Source: Hylemonella gracilis ATCC 19624 (lineage in GTDB: Bacteria > Pseudomonadota > Gammaproteobacteria > Burkholderiales > Burkholderiaceae_C). From it: a DNA stretch of 58,064 bases. How positions within the stretch are numbered: the first letter of the stretch is position 1; each line of letters starts with the position of its first letter. The stretch lies in NCBI RefSeq assembly GCF_000211835.1, contig NZ_AEGR01000044.1, positions 1 through 58,064 on the forward strand. Direction: 5' to 3'. Positions 11,108-19,395 of this stretch are shown piece after piece. A program made the translations under genes and the position numbers. Below the pieces are notes generated by a model. It saw only the letters and a list, made by a program, of their open reading frames with translations, was not told where the DNA came from and made no database searches.

Positions 11108-12013
11108 GTGAACCCCGCCTCCTCCGTACAGCACTACGAAAACTTTCCCGTTGCATCGCTGCTCTGTCCACCGCGGCTGCGTGCTCCGATCCAGGCGCTC
11201 TACCACTACGCCCGCACGGCAGATGACATCGCCGACGAAGGAGATGCCCCGGCCACGCAGCGCCTGGCGGATTTGACTGCCTACCGGGACGAGCTACAGA
11301 CCTGTTTCGCCGCCTCTGCGGCGCAGGCCAAGACTCCGTCCCGCTGGCCCCACATCTTCGACCCGCTGCGCCTCGTCGTCCATCGTGTCGAGCTTCCAGA
11401 AACACCGCTGACCGACCTCCTGTCCGCCTTCATGCAGGACGTTGAAAAAACCGAACAAACGATCCGCCAAGGCAGCCGGCCGGGCGCAGCCTATGCCGAT
11501 CGCGCTGAGTTGCTGGACTATTGCCGCAGGTCGGCTAACCCGGTGGGCCGGCTGGTGCTGCACCTGCATGGCATTGACGACCCGGCATCGCTGGCGCAAA
11601 GCGATGCGATCTGCACGGCCTTGCAGCTCATCAATTTCTGGCAAGACCTCAGCCGGGATATCCCGCGTGGTCGGCACTATCTGACGGCGGCCGACCGCGC
11701 TGCCCACGGCGTGAACGACGCGGACTTGCAAGCGCTGCGCGGCACGGCACAAACGCAAGCCCTGATCGCCGACTGCTGCGCCTGGGCAAGGCAACTGATG
11801 CGGCAAGGCGCTCCACTGGTCCACCGCATGCCTGGCCGCATGGCCTGGGAGTTGCGCTTCGTCGTGCAAGGCGGCCTGCGCATCCTCGACAAGATCGAGG
11901 CCCAGGGCTTCAACACCCTGCAGCGCCGACCGCGAATCACCGTGGCCGACGGAGCACTGCTGCTGTGGCGCGCCCTCGGCATGCGCGCGCGGGCCACGAG
12001 CCCGGGGCCTTGA
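11108..12013 (+). CDS. hpnC: HpnC, hydroxysqualene synthase
   Basis: In the three-step HpnCDE route, HpnC converts presqualene diphosphate to hydroxysqualene. The 301-residue protein is a trans-isoprenyl diphosphate synthase fold with two Asp-rich motifs: TADDIADEGD near residue 37 and NFWQDLSRDIPRGR near residue 177. The N-terminal signature HYENFPVASLLCP is characteristic of HpnC and separates it from HpnD. The start is a GTG with no clear Shine-Dalgarno sequence. It diverges from the efflux operon. hpnD and hpnE, normally adjacent, lie about 11.7 kb downstream on the same strand. Confidence 0.9.
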   Translation: MNPASSVQHYENFPVASLLCPPRLRAPIQALYHYARTADDIADEGDAPATQRLADLTAYRDELQTCFAASAAQAKTPSRWPHIFDPLRLVVHRVELPETPLTDLLSAFMQDVEKTEQTIRQGSRPGAAYADRAELLDYCRRSANPVGRLVLHLHGIDDPASLAQSDAICTALQLINFWQDLSRDIPRGRHYLTAADRAAHGVNDADLQALRGTAQTQALIADCCAWARQLMRQGAPLVHRMPGRMAWELRFVVQGGLRILDKIEAQGFNTLQRRPRITVADGALLLWRALGMRARATSPGP

Positions 12014-12044
12014 AGCGCCCCTGCTTCGGCCAGCGTGGGCAGCT

Positions 12045-12080
12045 TGCCGATGCCGATGCCGATGCCGATGTCGATGCCGG
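12045..12080. repeat. hexanucleotide tandem repeat (TGCCGA)x6
   Basis: Four exact TGCCGA copies (12045-12068) are followed by TGTCGA and TGCCGG. The array fills the gap between the convergent hpnC and lysR stops and abuts the lysR stop codon. Its length could vary by slippage without changing either protein. Confidence 0.85.
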
Positions 12081-13007
12081 CTAGCCTGGTGCCGGATCGG
12101 TGGGCGTCCGCGCCAACTTGGCGCTCAGAACCTCGGCCAGCCAGTTCATGAACACCTGCGTGCGGCGCGGCAGTTGCCTGCGGTTCGCGTAGACCAGCGA
12201 CACCGGCATGGCGGGCGCACGCCACTGGGGCAGCACCTCGACCAGCAGGCCCTGCTCGATCAGGGGCCGCGTGCCAATGGCCGGTGCCTGGATCAGGCCC
12301 AGCCCCGCCATGCAGGCGGCCGAGTACGCCGCTGTGTCGTTCACCGTCAACGCCCCCGCCATGGGCAGGTTACGGACATCGCCCTGCTCCACGTACTCCC
12401 AGCCCACGGGCCGCCCTCCCAAGGTCGGCAAGTAGTGCACGAGGCGGTGCTTCGCCAGATCTTCCAGCGTTTGGGGGGTGCCGTGCTGGGCCAGATAGGC
12501 CGGACTGGCGCAGTTGAGCTGCACCATGTAACCCAGGGGCCGGGCCACCAGGGCCGAGTCGTCCAGCGTGCCGATGCGCAGCACGCAGTCGAAGCCCTCG
12601 CGCACCAAGTCCACGCGTCGGTCGGTGCTGCTGAGTTCCAGCTCCAGCTCGGGATGCAGCGCGAGGAACTCACCGAGCCGGGGCAGCACCTGCTGGCGCG
12701 CCACGCCGCTGGGCATGTCCACGCGCAGGCGCCCGCGCACCGCCTCGCCACCTCTGCGGAACAGGGACTGCGCGTCGTCCAGTTGTGCCAACAACTCCTT
12801 GCAACGCTCGTAGAACACTTGGCCGTCCTGCGTGGTCTGAACGCGGCGGGTCGTGCGGTGCAAGAGCCGCGTGCCCAAGCTGGCTTCCAGTTGCTGCACT
12901 GCCTGCGACACGCTGGCTTTTGGTAGGCCCAGGCTGTCGGCCGCCTGGGTGAAGCTGGCCAGTTCGGCCACGCGGGTGTAGATCTGCAATTGCTCGGGAC
13001 GCAGCAT
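12081..13007 (-). CDS. LysR-family transcriptional regulator
   Basis: This is a 308-residue LysR-type regulator. The N-terminal winged helix covers about residues 1-60 (FTQAADSLGLPKASVSQAVQQLEASLGTRLLHR), with a linker helix and a periplasmic-binding-protein-like effector domain from about residue 90. It is of the CrgA/AaeR-like group whose members often control divergent oxidoreductases. It is divergent from an SDR gene and the gap holds a clear dyad (13056-13076), so it probably regulates that gene and itself. The inducer cannot be read from sequence. Confidence 0.9.
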   Translation of the reverse strand: MLRPEQLQIYTRVAELASFTQAADSLGLPKASVSQAVQQLEASLGTRLLHRTTRRVQTTQDGQVFYERCKELLAQLDDAQSLFRRGGEAVRGRLRVDMPSGVARQQVLPRLGEFLALHPELELELSSTDRRVDLVREGFDCVLRIGTLDDSALVARPLGYMVQLNCASPAYLAQHGTPQTLEDLAKHRLVHYLPTLGGRPVGWEYVEQGDVRNLPMAGALTVNDTAAYSAACMAGLGLIQAPAIGTRPLIEQGLLVEVLPQWRAPAMPVSLVYANRRQLPRRTQVFMNWLAEVLSAKLARTPTDPAPG

Positions 13008-13055
13008 GGCGGACTCCTGGTGGGAGGGTGAGTGTGGCCGGGTCAGACGCTTCCA

Positions 13056-13076
13056 TTGTTCAATTTAAATGAACAA
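13056..13076. promoter_or_regulatory. dyad operator between lysR and SDR gene
   Basis: TTGTTCA (13056-13062) and TGAACAA (13070-13076) are perfect inverted arms around a 7-base AT spacer. The site fits the T-N11-A architecture of LysR boxes and sits 49 bases before the lysR start and 85 before the SDR start. Confidence 0.6.
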
Positions 13077-13160
13077 ATTTATCAAATTTTCCCAATTTAT
13101 CGCAATGGGACGAATCAATAAAGTCACTCCTGTCTCAACCACCTCACCAGGAGCATGACC

Positions 13161-13940
13161 ATGAACCCCACACCGTTACAGACACCCACACCCATCGCTC
13201 TCATCACCGGCGGTAGCCGCGGACTGGGCCGCAACGCCGCGCTCACCCTCGCCGCCCAGGGCAGCGACATCATCGTCACCTACCAGCGCCAGCAGGCCGA
13301 GGCCCAGGCCGTGGTGGCGCGGATCGAAGCCTTGGGCCGCCGCGCAGCCGCACTGCAGCTGGACGCAGGCGACAGCGCCAGCTTCGCTGCCTTTGCCACC
13401 CGCGTGCTCGAGCTGCTGTCCAAGCAATGGCAGCGGAAAAACTTCGACCATCTGATCAACAACGCCGGCTTCGGCCACTACGCCGCCTTTGCGGAAACAA
13501 AGGAAGCCGACTTCGACGCGCTGTACCGCGTGCACCTCAAGGGACCGTATTTCCTGACGCAGGTATTGCTGCCGCTGATCGCCGACGGTGGCCGCATCAT
13601 CAATATCTCCAGTGGCCTGGCGCGCTTCAGTTTCGCCGGCAGCTCGGCCTACGCCGTGATGAAGGGCGGCGTCGAGGTGATGACCCGCTACATGGCCAAG
13701 GAGCTGGGATCGCGCGGCATCGCCGTGAACACGCTGGCGCCTGGCGCGATCGAGACTGACTTCGGCGGTGGCCATGTGCGTGACAACGCGGAACTCAATC
13801 GCTCCATCGCCGCGCAGACCGCGCTGGGCCGCGTCGGCTTGCCGGACGACATCGGCGGCGCCATCGCCGCGCTGCTTGCGCCGGGCAGCCGCTGGATCAA
13901 CGCGCAACGCATCGAAGCCTCGGGTGGCATGGTGCTCTGA
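13161..13940 (+). CDS. short-chain dehydrogenase/reductase
   Basis: This is an NAD(P)-dependent classical SDR of 259 residues. It has the cofactor motif TGGSRGLG near residue 17, the structural NNAG (LINNAGFG), a catalytic Ser in INISSG, and the YxxxK pair in SAYAVMKGG. The C-terminus is a typical Rossmann end with a substrate loop. Two in-frame ATGs exist; AGGAG at 13149-13153 is one base from the first (13155) but seven from the second (13161), so the second is chosen. The substrate is unknown. The divergent LysR gene is its likely regulator. Confidence 0.9.
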   Translation: MNPTPLQTPTPIALITGGSRGLGRNAALTLAAQGSDIIVTYQRQQAEAQAVVARIEALGRRAAALQLDAGDSASFAAFATRVLELLSKQWQRKNFDHLINNAGFGHYAAFAETKEADFDALYRVHLKGPYFLTQVLLPLIADGGRIINISSGLARFSFAGSSAYAVMKGGVEVMTRYMAKELGSRGIAVNTLAPGAIETDFGGGHVRDNAELNRSIAAQTALGRVGLPDDIGGAIAALLAPGSRWINAQRIEASGGMVL

Positions 13941-13949
13941 GCCCGATCC

Positions 13950-14003
13950 GCCTTCTCTCTGAAGGCATCGATCAACCGTACTCTGACTCACACTGCGAGT
14001 ACG
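13950..14003. terminator. two hairpins between convergent SDR and aldehyde dehydrogenase genes
   Basis: GCCTTC-TCTCT-GAAGGC (13950-13966) lies ten bases after the SDR stop. CGTACTC/GAGTACG (13977-13983 and 13997-14003) follows. Neither has a U-run, but both sit where convergent transcripts should end. Confidence 0.4.
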
Positions 14004-14057
14004 GCGAGCATCGCAAGCGCGGGAGCGGCCCGCACTCTAGGTCGACCGGTGTCTTCC

Positions 14058-15512
14058 TTAGAAGGGGTAGTGGCGCGGGGTCGTCTGCACCGTGATCCAG
14101 CGCAGTTCGGTGAATTCGTTGACGCCTTGCCGGCCGCCGAAGCGCCCGATGCCCGAGGCCTTGACACCGCCAAAAGGCATCTGGGCTTCGTCGTGCACGG
14201 TCGGTCCGTTGACGTGGCAAATGCCGCTGTCGATGCGACGCGCCACGTTCATGGCGCGCGCGATGTCGCCGCCGAACACAGCCGAGGACAAGCCGTACTC
14301 GTTGTCGTTGGCGCAAGCGATGGCTTCTTCCACGCCCTTGACGCGCACGACGGCCTTGACCGGGCCGAAGGTCTCCTCGTGGTAGATCTTCATGGCCGGC
14401 GTGACGTGGTCCAGCACGGTCGCGGGCATCAGCGTGTTGGTGGCCTTGCCGCCGCACAGCAGCTTGGCCCCCTTGGCCAGCGCGTCGTCGATCAAGGCAT
14501 TGCAATGCTCGACCGTGCTCATGCCGATCACCGAGCCCAGCACCACGGGTTCGGGCTTGCGCGGGTCGCCCAGCGGCAGGTTCTTGGCCTTGTCCGCGAA
14601 CTTCTTGACGAAGGCGTCGGCGATCTTTTCGTCCACGATCAGGCGCTCGGTGCTCATGCAGATCTGCCCACTGTTGGCGAAGCAGCCAAAGGCCGCGCCG
14701 TTGACGGCGTCGTCGAGGTCAGCGTCGTCCAGCACCACCATGGGGGCCTTGCCGCCCAGTTCCAGCACCACGGGCTTGAGGTACTTGGCGCAAGTCATGG
14801 CGATGATGCGACCGACGCGGGTCGACCCCGTGAAATTGACGCGCCGCACCGCCGGGTGCGCAACCATGGCTTCGACCACGGCACCCGCGTCGGCCGGTGC
14901 GTTGGTGATGTAGTTCACCACGCCCGGCGGGAAGCCCGCGTCGATGAAAGATTCGATGATGAGCTGGTGCGTGCGCGGGCTGTTCTCCGAGCCCTTGAGC
15001 ACCACCGTGTTGCCGCAAGCCAAGGGCACGGCGATGGCGCGCGTGGCCAAGATGACGGGCGCGTTCCAGGGCGCGATGCCCAGCACCACGCCCGCGGGCT
15101 GCCGCACGGCCATGGCCAGCGAACCCGGCACATCGGACGGGATCACCTCGCCTGCGATCTGCGTGGTCAGCCCCGCCGCCTCGCGCAGCATGCCGGCGGC
15201 CAAGTGCACATTGAAGCCCGCCCACATGGCCGTGCCGCCAGTCTCCGCGCCGACGGCCTCGATGAACTTGGGCGTCTTGGCTTCCATCGCATCCGCGGCC
15301 TTGAGCAGCAACATGCGCCTTTCGGTGGGGCCGGTCTGGCTCCAGGTCTTGAAGGCCTCGGCAGCGGCCTCGACGGCCATCACCGCGTCGGCGGCCGAAG
15401 CGGCGGGCGCGCGCGTGGCCACGGTGCCATCCAGGGGATTGCGGCGCTCGAAGGTCGCGCCTTTTTCGGCCGTGACTTTCAGGCCGTTGATGAGCATGGA
15501 CAGATCGGACAT
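14058..15512 (-). CDS. aldehyde dehydrogenase (aromatic aldehyde type)
   Basis: This NAD(P)-dependent aldehyde dehydrogenase has 484 residues, the usual length. The general-base Glu is in VLELGGKAP, the catalytic Cys in NSGQICMSTER, and the C-terminal EETFGPV motif is present. The overall character is closest to salicylaldehyde/vanillin/benzaldehyde dehydrogenases, but the substrate is inferred. Reading is open upstream to 15731, but the ATG at 15512 has AAGGAG overlapping the livF stop codon. It is therefore the last gene of the livKHMGF operon, suggesting that the imported compound or its product is an aldehyde. Confidence 0.92.
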   Translation of the reverse strand: MSDLSMLINGLKVTAEKGATFERRNPLDGTVATRAPAASAADAVMAVEAAAEAFKTWSQTGPTERRMLLLKAADAMEAKTPKFIEAVGAETGGTAMWAGFNVHLAAGMLREAAGLTTQIAGEVIPSDVPGSLAMAVRQPAGVVLGIAPWNAPVILATRAIAVPLACGNTVVLKGSENSPRTHQLIIESFIDAGFPPGVVNYITNAPADAGAVVEAMVAHPAVRRVNFTGSTRVGRIIAMTCAKYLKPVVLELGGKAPMVVLDDADLDDAVNGAAFGCFANSGQICMSTERLIVDEKIADAFVKKFADKAKNLPLGDPRKPEPVVLGSVIGMSTVEHCNALIDDALAKGAKLLCGGKATNTLMPATVLDHVTPAMKIYHEETFGPVKAVVRVKGVEEAIACANDNEYGLSSAVFGGDIARAMNVARRIDSGICHVNGPTVHDEAQMPFGGVKASGIGRFGGRQGVNEFTELRWITVQTTPRHYPF

Positions 15513-15522
15513 GGTGTTCTCC

Positions 15523-16377
15523 TTAAACAGGTGCCGCGGCATCGGCGGCGGAATGGGTGCCGGAATGGGTGCCGGAATTGGCCAGGGTTTTGCGTCGTTG
15601 CACGGCGTCGCTCGCCGTGGTCTGGTCGGCGGCACCCGCCCCCAGGTAAGCCTCTCGGATGACGTTGCTGCGCTCCAGCAGACGGGCCGGGCCGCTGGCC
15701 ACCAGCACACCGCGTTCGAGGACATACCCACGGTCGGCCACGGCCAGCGCTTTCTTGACGTTCTGCTCCACCATCAACACGGTGGTGCCGGCATCGGCGA
15801 TGCGGCGAGCGATGGTCAGCAATTCGTCGACCATGCGGGGTGCCAGGCCCAGCGAAGGTTCGTCCAGCATCAGCAGACGGGGTGCGCTCATCATGGCGCG
15901 GGCCACGGCCACCATCTGCTGCTCGCCGCCGCTCATGGTGCCGGCGAGTTGCTGGGCACGTTCGCGCAACTTGGGAAAGTCAGCCAGTACCTGCTCGATG
16001 CGGTGTGCGCGCTCGGCCTTCGGCACCAGCCAGCCGCCCAGCTCCAGGTTCTCCAGCACCGTCATCTGCGGGAAGAGTTGTCGGCCTTCGGCCACCAAGG
16101 TCACGCCGCCGCGCACCACCTCGTGCGTCTTGTCGGGCAGCTCCTCGCCGTCGAGCAATGCCAGGCCCTGGCGCGGAATCAAGCCCATCAAGGCCTTCAA
16201 CAGCGTGGTCTTGCCCGCCCCATTGGGTCCCAGGATCACGGTCAGGCCAGGCTTGACCTCGAAACGCAGATCGCGCAGCACGAGGAAGGCACCGTAGCCC
16301 GCGGAGAGGCCCTGCACTTGCAGGTGCGCGCGCTTGGCGTCGCCAAGCACGAAAGGGGTGTCACGCCACCACATCAT
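15523..16377 (-). CDS. livF: LIV-type ABC transporter ATPase LivF (operon 1)
   Basis: This is one of two cytoplasmic ATPases of a branched-chain amino acid type (HAAT) importer, 284 residues. It shows Walker A GPNGAGKT, ABC signature MSGGEQQ, Walker B LLMLDEPSLGLAP and the LivF-type ending with VEQN after the switch. The start ATG overlaps the livG stop (ATGA). The extreme C-terminus is a low-complexity tail containing a repeated GTHSGTHS from a short DNA duplication at about 15550-15580. HAAT systems carry amino acids, amides, urea and aromatic acids, so the substrate is inferred from neighbours only. Confidence 0.93.
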   Translation of the reverse strand: MMWWRDTPFVLGDAKRAHLQVQGLSAGYGAFLVLRDLRFEVKPGLTVILGPNGAGKTTLLKALMGLIPRQGLALLDGEELPDKTHEVVRGGVTLVAEGRQLFPQMTVLENLELGGWLVPKAERAHRIEQVLADFPKLRERAQQLAGTMSGGEQQMVAVARAMMSAPRLLMLDEPSLGLAPRMVDELLTIARRIADAGTTVLMVEQNVKKALAVADRGYVLERGVLVASGPARLLERSNVIREAYLGAGAADQTTASDAVQRRKTLANSGTHSGTHSAADAAAPV

Positions 16378-17288
16378 GCTGCGGCCTCCTCGGTTCGCGT
16401 GGATGCCACCGTTTCAGGCTCGGCCATTTCGTCGCCCAGGTAAGCCTCGATGACCTCGGGGTTGCGCACCACGTTGGCGGGCGTGTCGTCGGCGATCTTG
16501 CGGCCCTGGTGCAGCACGATCACGCGCTCCACATGGCGCAGCAGGGTAGTCACGGCATGCTCGATCCAGATCACGGTCAGGTCCAGCTCGTCACGCAGCC
16601 GCCCGATCAGGCGCGCCATGTCCTCGATCTCGGCTTCGGTCAGACCCGCCGCCACCTCGTCGAGCAGCAGCAGCCTGGGCCGCGTGCCCAGCGCCATGCC
16701 AATTTCCAGCAGACGCTGCTGGCTCGGTGTGATGGCCGCGGCGGGCAATCCGGCCTGCGCGGACAAACCGATCAGTTGCAGGATGCTGCTCGCGTCCCGC
16801 AGCGCCCACGGCACGTCTTTTTCCTCGCCCCACAAGATGTACTTGCGCGGCCGCCGTCCCGCGAATTTCAGACCGAAGGCGATGTTGTCCAGCACCGTCA
16901 TGTCGCCGAAGACGCGCGGCGTCTGGAAGGTTCGCGCCACACCGTGCGCCGCGTAGCGATGCGGTCGACTGCCCGTCAGGTCATGGCCTTGGCACATCAA
17001 ACGGCCATCGGTCAGGGGCTGCACGCCGGATATGGCGTTGAAGAACGTCGTCTTGCCCGCGCCGTTGGGACCGATGATGCCGACCAACTCGCCCGGCATG
17101 AAGGAAGCACTGACCGCGTCCACGGCGGTCAAGCCACCAAAACGCACGGTGACGTCCCGGGCTTCGAGCAAGAATTTCCGAGCCCCGTCGCCGCCAGAGC
17201 GCGCCAAGGCGGACTGGTTTGCTTCAGGGGTGTGCGCGGCATGCGCCGCGGCGATCAGCGCGGGTGCCGGTGTCGAGGTGCTAGACAA
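16374..17288 (-). CDS. livG: LIV-type ABC transporter ATPase LivG (operon 1)
   Basis: This is the second ATPase of the importer, 304 residues. It has an unusually long Ala-rich N-terminal extension of about 40 residues before the conserved start LLEARDVTVRFGGLTAV. Walker A is GPNGAGKTTFF, followed by ARTFQTPRVF in the Q-loop region and a Walker B LLLLDEVAAGL. The expected LSxGQQ signature reads TPSQQRLLEI, a departure from the consensus at the signature position. Its start overlaps the livM stop by eight bases. Confidence 0.92.
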   Translation of the reverse strand: MSSTSTPAPALIAAAHAAHTPEANQSALARSGGDGARKFLLEARDVTVRFGGLTAVDAVSASFMPGELVGIIGPNGAGKTTFFNAISGVQPLTDGRLMCQGHDLTGSRPHRYAAHGVARTFQTPRVFGDMTVLDNIAFGLKFAGRRPRKYILWGEEKDVPWALRDASSILQLIGLSAQAGLPAAAITPSQQRLLEIGMALGTRPRLLLLDEVAAGLTEAEIEDMARLIGRLRDELDLTVIWIEHAVTTLLRHVERVIVLHQGRKIADDTPANVVRNPEVIEAYLGDEMAEPETVASTRTEEAAA

Positions 17289-18318
17289 AGTAGCTCTCCC
17301 GGGCGCGTTTCAAGGCACGCTGCTTCTCGCGTTCTTTCTCACCGGACAGGTCGCGCTTCAAGTCCCGTGCCCACTCGCGGCTGTCGGTCCACCAACCCTT
17401 GAAGGTGGCCCAGCGCAAGGACGCCAGTCCACCGGGGAGATACAGCACGCAGAGGATGAGCAGCAGACCCAGCGACATCAGGTAGATCTGCGGGAACTGC
17501 AGGCGCAGCGATTCGGCCAACACGCTGAAGATGATGGCGGCGAGCAAGGGCCCCCACAGGGTTAGAACGCCGCCGATCAGGGTGATCAACACGGTCTGAA
17601 AACCGATGAAGGGGTTGAACACGGTGTGCGGATCGATGTAGGTCCAGCGCACGGCCATGGCCGCGCCCACCGCGCCTGCGAAGGCTGCCGTCAAAGCGAA
17701 TCCCGCGACCTTCACCAGCCGCGTGTTGACGCCCAGGGTCTGCGCGCGCTGCTCATCGGCACCGATGGCCAGCAGCGCCAGGCCAAAACGCGTGCGCCGC
17801 ACGACGATGGACGTGGCCACCGCCAGCACGGCCAGCGCCAGCACCGTGAGGTAGATGGTCTCGCGCTCGGGCACGACCATGAGCACCCGGCCCACCGTGC
17901 CCGTGACCGACTTCTCGAAATAGGTCACGGCATGCAGGATGAGTTCCGTCATGCCGAACGTCAGCACCGCGAAATAAGTGCCGCGCAGGTGCAGGACAGC
18001 CGCCCCCATGAGGACGGCGACGACCACCGCGATGCCGGCGCCGATCAGGATCACCGTGAGCCAGGCGAACTCTCCGAGCAGGATGGCCGAGGTGTAGGCA
18101 CCGATGCCGAAGAAGGCCGAGGTCGCCAGCGAAAGGTAGCGCGTGCTGCCGCAGAACAGGCCCCAGCTGGAAGAGAGGGCGACGTACATCAGGCAGGTCA
18201 GCGCCATGGAGGCCACGAACTCGCTGGCGTAGGCCGGCAGCGCCAGGGCCCAGCCCGTGAAAGCCAACAGCACCAGCAGGTCGCGGATCAGGATTTGTCT
18301 TGAAGTCATCACAAACAT
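17281..18318 (-). CDS. livM: LIV-type ABC permease LivM (operon 1)
   Basis: This is an inner-membrane permease of the HAAT importer, 345 residues with about ten hydrophobic helices, from LLVLLAFTGWALALPAYA to LMSLGLLLILCVLYLPGG. The motif GPLLAAIIFSVLAESLR is typical of LivM. The basic C-terminal tail rich in Lys/Arg/Glu is longer than usual. An alternative start at 18309 (MTSRQ) is equally possible; neither ATG has a clear ribosome site. It lies between livH and livG. Confidence 0.92.
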   Translation of the reverse strand: MFVMTSRQILIRDLLVLLAFTGWALALPAYASEFVASMALTCLMYVALSSSWGLFCGSTRYLSLATSAFFGIGAYTSAILLGEFAWLTVILIGAGIAVVVAVLMGAAVLHLRGTYFAVLTFGMTELILHAVTYFEKSVTGTVGRVLMVVPERETIYLTVLALAVLAVATSIVVRRTRFGLALLAIGADEQRAQTLGVNTRLVKVAGFALTAAFAGAVGAAMAVRWTYIDPHTVFNPFIGFQTVLITLIGGVLTLWGPLLAAIIFSVLAESLRLQFPQIYLMSLGLLLILCVLYLPGGLASLRWATFKGWWTDSREWARDLKRDLSGEKEREKQRALKRARESYFV

Positions 18319-18339
18319 CAGGAATCGGTGGCCGCCACC

Positions 18340-19230
18340 TCAGGCCTTGCGGCTCTTGCGCGTGAACAAGCCCTCAGGTCGCAACAACAGCACAGCGATG
18401 AAGACCGTGTAGGACAGCAAGGCCTTGAGGGAAGGGTTCGTGAAGTGCATGCCCAGCGCCTCGATGACTCCCAGGAACAGCCCGCCCACCAAGGCCCCGC
18501 CCATGCTGCCGAAGCCGCCCAGGGTGATGACGATCAAGGCCGTGACCGTGTACGGCTGCCCCATGAAGGGCGTGATGGTGTAGGCCATGGACAGCAAGGC
18601 GCCCGCCACGCCCGAGAGCCCCAGCCCGATGCCGAACATCAGCGGGTGCAGCTTCTGCGTGTCGATGCCCATGAGCTGCGCGCCCGTGGGCGATTGCATG
18701 AGAGCACGCACGCCCTTGCCGAGCAAGGTCTGGCGCATCAGCACGATCAGTGCACCGGCAAACAGCAGGGCCAGGAAAAAGATCAGCAACTTGTTGGCCG
18801 CGAACTGCATCTCGCCGAACTTCACCGGCTCGGTCAGGTAGTCGTAACCGCGCAGGTCACCGCCCCAGAGCCAGGACACAAAGTTCTGCACCAGGAACAT
18901 CAAACCAAAGGCCACCATCAGACTGCGTGCCTCGAACACATCGAGGTTGGGTGAGGTCCGCGTCAGCCGCCGAAAGCACAGGAAATGCAGCACCATGCCC
19001 AGCGCCATCAGCACGGCGAAGGACACGGGAATCATCAGCAGGGGCGAGATGCCGAACTGCGTCTGCACCAACCAGGTGAGGTAGGCCCCGACCATCAGGA
19101 ACTCGCCGTGCGCGATGTTGAGGATGCGCATCAGACCGTACTGGAGGTTCAGCCCCAGGGCGATCAGCGCATAGATGCCCCCGGTGATCAGACCGGAGAC
19201 GATGAGTTCAAACCAGGCGGTGAAAGACAT
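18340..19230 (-). CDS. livH: LIV-type ABC permease LivH (operon 1)
   Basis: This is the second membrane permease of the importer, 296 residues. It opens with the family pattern LIVSGLITGGIYALIALGLNLQYGLMRILNIAHGEF and continues with eight or so hydrophobic helices. The late motif VITLGGFGSMGGALVGG is diagnostic of LivH. A 165-base gap with a strong hairpin separates it from the binding-protein gene upstream, a common way to keep binding protein in excess. Confidence 0.93.
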   Translation of the reverse strand: MSFTAWFELIVSGLITGGIYALIALGLNLQYGLMRILNIAHGEFLMVGAYLTWLVQTQFGISPLLMIPVSFAVLMALGMVLHFLCFRRLTRTSPNLDVFEARSLMVAFGLMFLVQNFVSWLWGGDLRGYDYLTEPVKFGEMQFAANKLLIFFLALLFAGALIVLMRQTLLGKGVRALMQSPTGAQLMGIDTQKLHPLMFGIGLGLSGVAGALLSMAYTITPFMGQPYTVTALIVITLGGFGSMGGALVGGLFLGVIEALGMHFTNPSLKALLSYTVFIAVLLLRPEGLFTRKSRKA

Positions 19231-19324
19231 GACGATGAATCGGCCTACTGAGCGTCACCCAGGTGCCGCCTGTGCGCCGAAAGACCGGAAGTGCGGGGTG
19301 AAAGCGCAGCGAAATAAAGGAGGA

Positions 19325-19344
19325 GGCCCGGCATACGCCGGGCC
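19325..19344 (-). terminator. intra-operon hairpin between livK and livH
   Basis: GGCCCGGC-ATAC-GCCGGGCC is a perfect 8-bp GC stem with a 4-base loop, about 50 bases after the livK stop. On the operon strand only a weak pyrimidine run (TCCTCCTTTATTT) follows. It could attenuate transcription into livH or stabilise livK mRNA. The rest of the gap (19231-19395) shows nothing else. Confidence 0.6.
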
Positions 19345-19395
19345 GGGGGACATTCGCGGAGCTTTTACCCCGCGATTCCGGTCGTGCTTCGATAT

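Noticed and set aside
15540-15580. Repeated GAATGGGTGCCG units near the livF end, considered as a CRISPR-like or regulatory repeat
   Set aside because: They are only three short imperfect units inside the livF coding tail, with no spacer structure.
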